DNA of 5,823 nucleotides from Candidatus Peribacteraceae bacterium (GTDB taxonomy: Bacteria > Patescibacteriota > Gracilibacteria > Peribacterales > Peribacteraceae): contig JAQUNQ010000071.1 of the NCBI GenBank assembly GCA_028717505.1, forward strand, positions 1 to 5,823, written 5' to 3'. The notes beneath the pieces are model-generated. The model was not told where the DNA came from. It made no database searches and worked only from the letters and a program-made list of their open reading frames with translations. The position numbers were made by a program, and so were the translations under genes. Position 1 is the first letter of the stretch, and every line of letters starts with the position of its first letter. Positions 1 to 4,350 of the stretch are shown here, piece after piece.

Positions 1-28
1 TCAATGACTCCCCGAAAACCGCCTCCTC

Positions 29-37
29 TGCTATACT
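29..37 (+). promoter_or_regulatory. Extended -10 promoter element upstream of the membrane protein gene
   Basis: The sequence TGCTATACT matches the extended -10 pattern TGnTATAAT with one mismatch in the hexamer (TATACT at 32-37). I see no good -35 hexamer, which extended -10 promoters often lack. Transcription would start near 43-45, giving a leader of only about 10 bases before the ATG at 54. It would drive the membrane protein and hydrogenase-like gene pair. This is motif inspection only. Confidence 0.45.
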
Positions 38-40
38 AGA

Positions 41-45
41 AAGGA
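41..45 (+). promoter_or_regulatory. Shine-Dalgarno sequence for the first gene
   Basis: AAGGA lies 8 bases before the ATG at 54 and supports that start. If the -10 element at 29-37 is the real promoter, the transcript would begin inside or just after this site, so either an additional upstream promoter exists or the message is almost leaderless. The same GAAAGGAT string precedes the epimerase gene on the other strand. Confidence 0.5.
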
Positions 46-53
46 TCTCCCCC

Positions 54-581
54 ATGAAGACACACCCTTCAGAAGCGGCCATCCGAACCTTTGCCGTGGC
101 GCGCGCGGAGGTGTTCCTGCCGGTCATCGTCTTCGCCATCCCCTTCCTCGTCTCCGGCCCCCAGTGGCTCACGGGGACGCTTGTGAATCTCCTCCTCTTC
201 CTCGGGGCGGCGCTACTCTCCCCGCGGTGGCGCTGGCCGGTCATCGTCTTCCCGGGCCTTGGCGCCGTGGCGCATGGGGTGCTCTTCGGTCCTGCGACGC
301 CTTTTCTCCTCTTCTTCCTCCCCGTCATCTGGGCCGGGAACTGGCTCCTCGTGCAGTCCTTCGTCTCCATCCGCTCCTCCCTCTCCGCCCCCCTCGCCGT
401 CATCGTGAGTGCGGGACTCAAGGCAGCGCTCCTCTTGCTCTCCGCCCTCGCCTACTTCCGCTTCGGCCTCGTCCCGGAGCTCTTCCTCACGTCCATGAGC
501 GTGATCCAATTCATCACGGCCCTCGCGGGAGGCCTCCTGGCTCTCCTGGTCCTGCGGTTCATAGCAACAACCCATGAATGA
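54..581 (+). CDS. Small polytopic membrane protein coupled to an [FeFe]-hydrogenase-like gene
   Basis: This 175-residue protein is almost entirely hydrophobic. About six membrane segments can be seen, near residues 20-35, 39-55, 61-79, 83-103, 112-135 and 143-170, joined by short loops. Basic residues (R11, R17, R58, R60, R107, K123, R168) sit mostly at segment ends. I see no signal peptide, metal-binding motif or nucleotide-binding motif. The size and topology resemble small transporter components such as substrate-binding S subunits of energy-coupling-factor transporters, but no diagnostic motif supports that family. The stop codon overlaps the start of the next gene by 8 bp (574-581), so the two are very likely translated together, and this protein may anchor the H-cluster protein to the membrane or exchange something with it. 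I recall similar small membrane proteins being labelled 'iron hydrogenase' in uncultured-bacterium genomes, probably because of this neighbour; that label is not shown by the sequence. The start is supported by AAGGA at 41-45. Confidence 0.8.
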   Translation: MKTHPSEAAIRTFAVARAEVFLPVIVFAIPFLVSGPQWLTGTLVNLLLFLGAALLSPRWRWPVIVFPGLGAVAHGVLFGPATPFLLFFLPVIWAGNWLLVQSFVSIRSSLSAPLAVIVSAGLKAALLLLSALAYFRFGLVPELFLTSMSVIQFITALAGGLLALLVLRFIATTHE

Positions 582-1365
582 CGTCGATCGCTGCATCGAA
601 CTCATCACGAACAAGGCGAAGCTCGTGGCGATGCTCGCGCCCTCCTTCCCGATTGTTTATTCCTACCCGCAGATCGTCGCGCGGCTGAAGGCGCTCGGCT
701 TCGCGGCGGTGCTCGAAGTGACGGTGGGAGCGAAGAAGACGAACGAGGAAGTGGCCGCCCTGCTCAAGGCGAACCCGCAATCCCGCTTCATCTCGAGCCC
801 CTGCGCCGGCTTCGTCCGGCTCGTCCGGAAGAATTACCCGCAGCTCGTGCCCTTCCTCGCTTTCAAAGCAGATTCCCCGATGATCGCCACCGCGCGCATC
901 GCCCGCGAGAAGTACCCCGACTGCCAGCCGGTGTTCATCGGCCCCTGCCTCGCGAAGAAGCTCGAGTCCTCCGAGGACTACCCGGATCTGCAGATCGTCG
1001 TGGTGACCTACAAGGAGCTCGACGGGATCTTCCAGCGCTTCGGGATCGGCGATGTCGACGCCACGGGCGCCGCCTTCGACCTGGCCGAGGACTCCACCCG
1101 CATCTATCCCATGGACGGGGGCCTCACCGTCACGAGCGGGGTGAGGAGCATCCTGAAGGAGGAGGAGATCCGCATCGTCTCGGGCGCGAAGAACATCCCC
1201 GCGGCCCTCGAGGAATTCCAGAAGAACCCCGCCATCCGCTTCCTCGACATCCTCTTCTGCGAGGGCGGCTGCATCAATGGCCCGGGCATCGTGAGCCCTC
1301 TGCCCCTCGAGGCGCGGAAGAAGAAGATCACGGACTACCAGGCGTCCATGAACGCCCCGCACTGA
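574..1365 (+). CDS. Compact [FeFe]-hydrogenase-type H-cluster domain protein, possibly sensory or low-activity
   Basis: This 263-residue protein matches the catalytic (C-terminal) domain of [FeFe]-hydrogenases. Motif L1 is ISSPCAGFVRL (residues 73-83), L2 is IGPCLAKKLE (122-131) and L3 is LFCEGGCINGPG (227-238). The four cysteines expected to bind the H-cluster are all present: C77, C125, C229 and C233, the last two with the CxxxC spacing of the family. The lysine of L2 (K128) is kept too. Other family landmarks are LGFAAVLEVTVGA (41-53), SP at 101-102 and GG at 182-183. The usual proton-relay cysteine before the L1 ligand is proline (P76), and the two methionines of L2 and L3 are G123 and L227. 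There are no N-terminal ferredoxin modules, and the L2-L3 span is shorter than in Clostridium hydrogenase (104 against 144 residues). Such second-shell changes are known from sensory-type hydrogenases, so this may be a sensor or a slow H2 enzyme; that is inference. No Shine-Dalgarno site is visible, and translation is probably coupled to the upstream gene. Maturases HydE, HydF and HydG are not in the window. Confidence 0.85.
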   Translation: MNDVDRCIELITNKAKLVAMLAPSFPIVYSYPQIVARLKALGFAAVLEVTVGAKKTNEEVAALLKANPQSRFISSPCAGFVRLVRKNYPQLVPFLAFKADSPMIATARIAREKYPDCQPVFIGPCLAKKLESSEDYPDLQIVVVTYKELDGIFQRFGIGDVDATGAAFDLAEDSTRIYPMDGGLTVTSGVRSILKEEEIRIVSGAKNIPAALEEFQKNPAIRFLDILFCEGGCINGPGIVSPLPLEARKKKITDYQASMNAPH

Positions 1366-1384
1366 GGCGCGGCGGCAGGTCCCT

Positions 1385-1413
1385 TTGTGCTTTTGACGGC
1401 AATGCGGTATACC
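1385..1413 (+). promoter_or_regulatory. Possible promoter of the aquaporin-type gene
   Basis: TTGTGC (1385-1390) and TATACC (1408-1413) are separated by 17 bases, a normal sigma-70 spacing. Each hexamer matches the consensus only partly. Transcription would begin near 1420, just before the preferred starts at 1441 or 1450 and after the GTG (1387), ATG (1402) and ATG (1414) alternatives. A stronger -35-like TTGACG at 1393-1398 is too close to the -10 (9 bases) to be its partner. Confidence 0.3.
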
Positions 1414-1440
1414 ATGGGACGTTTCTTCCCCATTTCTCTT

Positions 1441-2052
1441 ATGCAGGAAATGCACTGGAAAAAGTACGTCGCCGAGGTGCTCGGTACCGGCGTCCTCACG
1501 CTTGCCGTGCTGGCGTCCCTCGCCTACAACCTCTCCATCGCGACGCCGTTCATCGCGGGCCTCACGCTCGCGCTCTTCGTGTACGCCATCGGCCCGGTGA
1601 GCGGCGCGCACATCAATCCCGCCGTCACCGCGGGGCTCTGGAGCATCGGCAAGATCGGCAGTGCCGAGGCGGTGAAGTACATCATCGCGCAGATCGTCGG
1701 CGCGCTGGCCGCCATGGTGGCCTTCGAGTCCCTCCTCGGGCCGCTCCCCACGGTGAACGCCGCCTCCGCCACCCTCACGCTCGTCGCCGAGGCAGCCGGA
1801 GCCTTCCTGCTCCTCTTCGGCATCTGCGCGGTGGTCTATGAGAAGGCACGCGCCGGGGCCTCCGGCCTCGTCATCGGCGGTTTCCTGCTGCTCGGCATTC
1901 TCATCGCCACGCCCGGCTCCAACGGCGTCCTGAATCCCGCCGTCGCCATCGGCATCGGCTCCTACACGTGGGCCTACATCGTCGGCCCCGTCCTCGGTGC
2001 CGCCGCTGCCTGCTGGCTGTACCGCTGGCTCGTGACGGAGCATGTCGGCTGA
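1441..2052 (+). CDS. MIP-family (aquaporin-type) channel with unusual selectivity filter
   Basis: This membrane channel has both half-helix signatures of the major intrinsic protein family: GAHINPAVTAG (NPA at residues 59-61) and GVLNPAVAIG (NPA at 165-167). Six hydrophobic segments and an AEVLGTG start (11-17) match the AqpZ/GlpF fold. At 203 residues it is shorter than E. coli AqpZ (231), mainly in the loops. The conserved arginine that follows the second NPA in nearly all aquaporins is V168. An ungapped by-eye alignment to AqpZ puts A39, I153 and G162 at the other three constriction positions (F, H and T in AqpZ). The pore would thus be wider, hydrophobic and without the cation-repelling arginine, so water or glycerol specificity should not be assumed. 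Start choice is uncertain: ATG 1441 or ATG 1450 fit the family length, while in-frame GTG 1387, ATG 1402 and ATG 1414 would add 9 to 18 residues. None has a well-spaced Shine-Dalgarno. The gene is probably transcribed alone and ends at the hairpin at 2073-2112. Confidence 0.88.
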   Translation: MQEMHWKKYVAEVLGTGVLTLAVLASLAYNLSIATPFIAGLTLALFVYAIGPVSGAHINPAVTAGLWSIGKIGSAEAVKYIIAQIVGALAAMVAFESLLGPLPTVNAASATLTLVAEAAGAFLLLFGICAVVYEKARAGASGLVIGGFLLLGILIATPGSNGVLNPAVAIGIGSYTWAYIVGPVLGAAAACWLYRWLVTEHVG

Positions 2053-2072
2053 GAACGGAATTTGCCTTTGTG

Positions 2073-2112
2073 AAAGCCCGGCATCTCTGATGAGACACCG
2101 GGCTTTCTCTTT
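2073..2112 (+). terminator. Intrinsic terminator after the aquaporin-type gene
   Basis: AAAGCCCGG (2073-2081) pairs perfectly with CCGGGCTTT (2098-2106). Inside, after a 2x2 mismatch, TCTC pairs with GAGA around a TGAT loop. The stem is followed by CTCTTT. It lies 20 bases after the channel gene stop and about 30 bases from the stop of the convergent epimerase gene, so it may serve both. The T-rich tract is imperfect on both strands, more so on the minus strand. Confidence 0.75.
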
Positions 2113-2141
2113 GACGAATCAAAACGGAACAGGACGAAGTC

Positions 2142-3308
2142 CTACGTGAGGCCGAGCTCGGCAGCGTCCGCGTCGGGGATGCGGATGCCGAGGCAGTGCT
2201 CGAAGACCTTGCGGCTGCCGCCCGAGGCGGCAAACTTCTCGAAGGACTGCGTGGTCGGCACGTCCGGCACCGGGAACTTCGGCAGCGGCTTTTCGTCGAT
2301 CGCCGCCTGGATGATCTGAGCGCCTTCCCTGGCTCCCGTCTCTTTGTCCTTCACCACGCACTCCCACTCGAGGACGCGCCACAGACTCAGCCCGTGGAGC
2401 GCGAGCATGTTCTCCATGCTCTTGATGTCGAGCTCCCCGTCGCCGAGGCTGCGGAAGCGTCCGGCGCGGAGCGCAAAGGGCAGGAGCCCCCCGTAGACGC
2501 CCTGCCTGGGACCATGGAGCTTCATCTCCGCGTCCTTCCAGTGTGCCCCAAACACGCGACTGTAGTACGTGTTCAGGAACTCCAGCGGGTCGATCCCCTG
2601 CAGGATGAAGTGACTGGGATCGTAGGCGATCCCGGCCGCGGGATTGTTGCCCACGGCCTCGAGGAATCTCTCCCACGTCGGACCGTCGAAGACGTCCTCC
2701 TGAGGATGCACCTCGAAGGCGATCTTGATGCCCCTCTCCTCTGCATAGCGCAGCACCGGCAGCCACCGGCGCGCGAGCTCCCGGAAAGCCGCCTGCACCA
2801 TCGTCTCGTTTCTGGGCGGCCACGGGTACACGTAGGGGAAGCAGAAGTTCCCCGGGAAGGCGAAGACTGTCTTCAGATCCATGTTGGCGGAGGCGTCCAC
2901 CACCCGCATCATCTCGCGTTGCGCCCACCGCCACTGCATGTTCGGGCGCCCTGCGAGCGTAGCGGGACCACAGAAGTCGAGGAGCCCATAGTGCGCCGGA
3001 TTGACAGCCATCAACTGGCCGATCAAATGCGCCGCGATGTGGGTCGGCGCAATGCCGTTCTGCCTCATTGGCGCGAGGACATGATCATCGCACCATCCTC
3101 GGGACTTGGCCGCATCTGCGATCGAGATGAAGCGCCGATCGGCTGGGAGCTGGATGCCTCCAAATCCCAGCTCGTGCGCCCACCGGCAGATGTTGTCCAG
3201 GTTGTCGTACGGCGGCTCGTCACCGGCAAACTGCGCGATGAAGAGCGCCGGCCGATCGACACCCAGGTTCCCGTCCGAGAACCTGCAACGCTGTTGCGTA
3301 AGTCTCAT
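2142..3308 (-). CDS. Sugar phosphate isomerase/epimerase-type TIM-barrel protein
   Basis: This 388-residue protein belongs to the xylose isomerase-like TIM-barrel (AP endonuclease family 2) group of sugar isomerases and epimerases. The barrel begins with the strand GFGGIQLP (48-55). Likely divalent-metal ligands stand at the ends of later strands: E199 in FEVHPQE, D230 in YDPSH, H256 in GAHWKD and E314 in LEWE; H201 and H233 are nearby candidates. GDGELD (289-294) is the usual loop before the last strands. At 388 residues it is longer than the common 270-300-residue members, with an extended C-terminal tail (about 340-388) and an aromatic, proline-rich stretch FPGNFCFPYVYPWPP (151-165) that may shape a specific substrate pocket. 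The substrate cannot be named; relatives act on keto-sugars or inosose-type cyclitols in sugar catabolism, usually in the cytoplasm. GAAAGGAT places a good Shine-Dalgarno 7 bases before ATG 3306-3308. The gene is preceded by a 363-bp hairpin-rich gap and converges on the aquaporin-type gene. Confidence 0.85.
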   Translation of the reverse strand: MRLTQQRCRFSDGNLGVDRPALFIAQFAGDEPPYDNLDNICRWAHELGFGGIQLPADRRFISIADAAKSRGWCDDHVLAPMRQNGIAPTHIAAHLIGQLMAVNPAHYGLLDFCGPATLAGRPNMQWRWAQREMMRVVDASANMDLKTVFAFPGNFCFPYVYPWPPRNETMVQAAFRELARRWLPVLRYAEERGIKIAFEVHPQEDVFDGPTWERFLEAVGNNPAAGIAYDPSHFILQGIDPLEFLNTYYSRVFGAHWKDAEMKLHGPRQGVYGGLLPFALRAGRFRSLGDGELDIKSMENMLALHGLSLWRVLEWECVVKDKETGAREGAQIIQAAIDEKPLPKFPVPDVPTTQSFEKFAASGGSRKVFEHCLGIRIPDADAAELGLT

Positions 3309-3315
3309 GATTCAA

Positions 3316-3321
3316 TCCTTT
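3316..3321 (-). promoter_or_regulatory. Shine-Dalgarno sequence for the epimerase gene
   Basis: Read on the minus strand this is AAAGGA, 7 bases before the ATG at 3308-3306. It fixes the start at 3308. Together with the first gene, it is one of only two clear Shine-Dalgarno sites in the window. Confidence 0.65.
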
Positions 3322-3377
3322 CACTTGATTCCAAGAGGTTCAGAAAAACGCCAAATCCAATGTCTCACACACAACTC

Positions 3378-3407
3378 AGAAGGGCCTACTCGAGTAAAGG
3401 TCCTTCT
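3378..3407. repeat. Inverted repeat (30 bp hairpin)
   Basis: AGAAGGGCCT (3378-3387) faces AGGTCCTTCT (3398-3407), giving nine Watson-Crick pairs and one G:U pair if transcribed on the plus strand. The loop contains the palindrome ACTCGAGT (3388-3395), which could add three more pairs. On the minus strand the wobble becomes an A:C mismatch. It lies 70-99 bases upstream of the epimerase start. No U-run follows on either strand, so it is not an ordinary terminator. Confidence 0.6.
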
Positions 3408-3471
3408 CGACACTCCAAAAAAATCCTCCCGGTATTCTCCTTTCCTTTGCATGAGGTGAAAGAAACACATG

Positions 3472-3492
3472 GACAGGACGACGCATCCTGTC
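3472..3492. repeat. Inverted repeat (7-bp stem hairpin)
   Basis: GACAGGA (3472-3478) is perfectly complementary to TCCTGTC (3486-3492) across a 7-base loop. The right arm shares its last two bases with the left arm of the larger inverted repeat that follows, so the two structures abut or compete. Confidence 0.55.
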
Positions 3493-3544
3493 TGACATTG
3501 GCACGCTGGACACGTACCCGCATGTCCACGGCGCCAATGTCAGA
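3491..3544. repeat. Large inverted repeat (22-bp arms, 10-base loop)
   Basis: TCTGACATTGGC (3491-3502) and GCCAATGTCAGA (3533-3544) are perfect 12-base complements. Further in, TGGACA (3507-3512) pairs with TGTCCA (3523-3528). Overall 19 of 22 arm positions pair, and one of the three mismatches becomes a U:G wobble if read on the minus strand. The loop is 3513-3522. Such a long near-perfect dyad is unlikely by chance. It could be the core of a structured RNA, a binding site for a dimeric regulator, or a palindromic repeat or miniature element. TCAGA at 3540-3544 can also pair with TCTGA at 3554-3558, offering an alternative fold. Confidence 0.7.
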
Positions 3545-3573
3545 TGTTTTCCGTCTGATTCTGTCAAAGAGCA

Positions 3574-3595
3574 CTCCAGCCCTGAAGAACTGGAG
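3574..3595. repeat. Inverted repeat (6-bp stem hairpin)
   Basis: CTCCAG (3574-3579) pairs perfectly with CTGGAG (3590-3595) around a 10-base loop. It is directly followed by the GC-rich hairpin at 3596-3608, so the two could stack. Confidence 0.45.
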
Positions 3596-3608
3596 GCCCC
3601 TGCGGGGC
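3596..3608. repeat. GC-rich hairpin
   Basis: GCCCC (3596-3600) pairs with GGGGC (3604-3608) around the triloop TGC. It has no U-run on either side. About 60 bases away from the alkyltransferase stop on the minus strand, it could stabilise the 3' end of that message, but it is not a canonical terminator. A smaller hairpin, CTC-TTCG-GAG (3644-3653), with a UUCG-type loop on the plus strand, lies between it and the stop. Confidence 0.45.
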
Positions 3609-3671
3609 ACCCCCTCAAGACTGGCACCTATTCTCGTCCTTTGCTCTTCGGAGAGTCAATGAATCCATACA

Positions 3672-4160
3672 TCATTTCCCTTGCTTCTCCCTGCGCTGAA
3701 CGCATTGCTTCTCGTGCGCGATGAGCCATGCCTTCCGCCATGCCCCGCCCGCGTACCGGCCGGTGCCGCCCCGCGACGGGATGACGCGATGGCAGGGAAG
3801 AAGAATGGCGAGGGGATTCTTCCGGAGCGCTGTCCCCACCGCGCGCATCGCCCGTGGCTTTCCGATCTCTCGCGCAAGCTCTCCATACGTCACCACGGTC
3901 CCGTAGGGGACGCGCGCGAGCGCCCTCCACACCGCCCGCTCAAATGCGGTCCCACGGATATGCAGTGGAAGACTGAAGGTGCGGCGCGTGCCGGCGAAGG
4001 AGGCGCGGATCTGCTCCTGAGCCGTCCGCAGCAGCGCGGACGCCTTCCCTCTCCGGCACGGATTGCGTACAAATCGCACTTCCGTCATGCCCTGCTCGTC
4101 CGCGCGGAGGAGGAGAGGGCCAAGGGGGGGCTGCACGGTGATTTCGGAAGTCCGAGGCAT
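3672..4160 (-). CDS. ogt: Methylated-DNA--protein-cysteine S-methyltransferase (O6-alkylguanine-DNA alkyltransferase)
   Basis: This 162-residue suicide repair protein moves alkyl groups from O6-alkylguanine (and O4-alkylthymine) in DNA to its own cysteine. The active site is LPCHRVI with C123 as acceptor. The helix-turn-helix DNA-binding segment is GTVVTYGELAREIGKPRAMRAVG (87-109), followed by ALRKNPLAIL, where R113 and N115 match the residues that flip and hold the target base in the human enzyme. GTAFERAVWRAL (70-81), GGTGRYAGG (131-139) and WLIAHE (145-150) complete the family signature. The short N-terminal domain (1-65) is poorly conserved, as usual. The length fits Ogt-type proteins without the AdaA transcription-factor domain. 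The frame stays open upstream to about 4592, but that part is low-complexity arginine-rich sequence antisense to another gene, so ATG 4160-4158 is preferred although it has no Shine-Dalgarno site. The tail (151-162) is basic. It diverges from the large gene at 4351. Confidence 0.92.
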   Translation of the reverse strand: MPRTSEITVQPPLGPLLLRADEQGMTEVRFVRNPCRRGKASALLRTAQEQIRASFAGTRRTFSLPLHIRGTAFERAVWRALARVPYGTVVTYGELAREIGKPRAMRAVGTALRKNPLAILLPCHRVIPSRGGTGRYAGGAWRKAWLIAHEKQCVQRREKQGK

Positions 4161-4350
4161 ATGGAAATAGGGTAGCGGAGGTTGGTGTGTTGTTCCTGTT
4201 TGACCTCCACCCCCCGTTCCACTCCCCTCCGGAACCGAACCGATCCTTCCACGAAGCCACAAACACCGTCTCCAGATCTCTTCGCGCTCGCGAGGGGATC
4301 CCCATGGTCGCCCTCCTCCTCTGCAATGAGAACATCTTTCCCTCCCCTCT
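4161..4350. other. Divergent intergenic region (190 bp)
   Basis: This gap lies between the divergent alkyltransferase and LEPR-XLL-like genes and should hold both promoters. I see TTGACC at 4200-4205 on the plus strand without a good -10 partner, a tandem GAACC-GAACC at 4231-4240, and the perfect palindrome GGGGATCCCC at 4294-4303. The 12 bases before ATG 4351 are all pyrimidines and contain no Shine-Dalgarno site. No gene is supported here. Confidence 0.4.

Larger units (their letters stand above)
3309..3671. other. 363-bp intergenic region rich in inverted repeats
   Basis: No convincing gene lies here. Short open frames on both strands have no recognisable protein features or Shine-Dalgarno sites. 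The end next to the epimerase gene (about 3309-3470) is more AT-rich than the surroundings and has a run of seven A (3417-3423). The rest contains at least five closely spaced inverted repeats, listed separately. The region separates two minus-strand genes, so it should include the 3' end of the alkyltransferase message and the promoter and leader of the epimerase gene. I could not find a convincing sigma-70 promoter on the minus strand; TTGACA (complement of 3562-3567) has no matching -10. A non-coding RNA or a small mobile or regulatory element is possible. Confidence 0.6.

Noticed and set aside
1..39. 3' end of an upstream plus-strand gene
   Set aside because: Frame 2 stops at 5-7 and frame 1 at 37-39, so an upstream gene could end here, but the stretch is too short to support a call.
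559..2043. Very long open frame on the minus strand (494 codons)
   Set aside because: It is antisense to the H-cluster and aquaporin-type genes. Its translation is rich in D, E, G, R and H, has no recognisable domain, and is what GC-rich codon bias produces on the opposite strand.
54..2052. Recoded UGA (glycine code of some candidate phyla)
   Set aside because: Several genes end naturally at TGA, including an 8-bp gene overlap, and conserved glycines use GGN codons.
3491..3544. Large dyad as a rho-independent terminator
   Set aside because: No U-run follows on either strand; the plus side continues TGTTTTCC after the dyad, which is too weak, and the stem is far longer than typical terminators.
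3376..3627. Possible small proteins in the gap (minus-strand frames of 74 and 83 codons, plus-strand tail of a longer frame)
   Set aside because: No Shine-Dalgarno sites, no family resemblance, and the sequence is dominated by inverted repeats.
2196..3662. Long plus-strand open frame (488 codons)
   Set aside because: It lies antisense to the well-supported epimerase gene and then runs through the hairpin-rich gap; its translation is low-complexity and matches no fold.
3309..3671. Insertion-sequence remnant or CRISPR array
   Set aside because: No transposase fragment, target-site duplication or regularly spaced direct repeats could be seen; the repeats are inverted and of different sequence.
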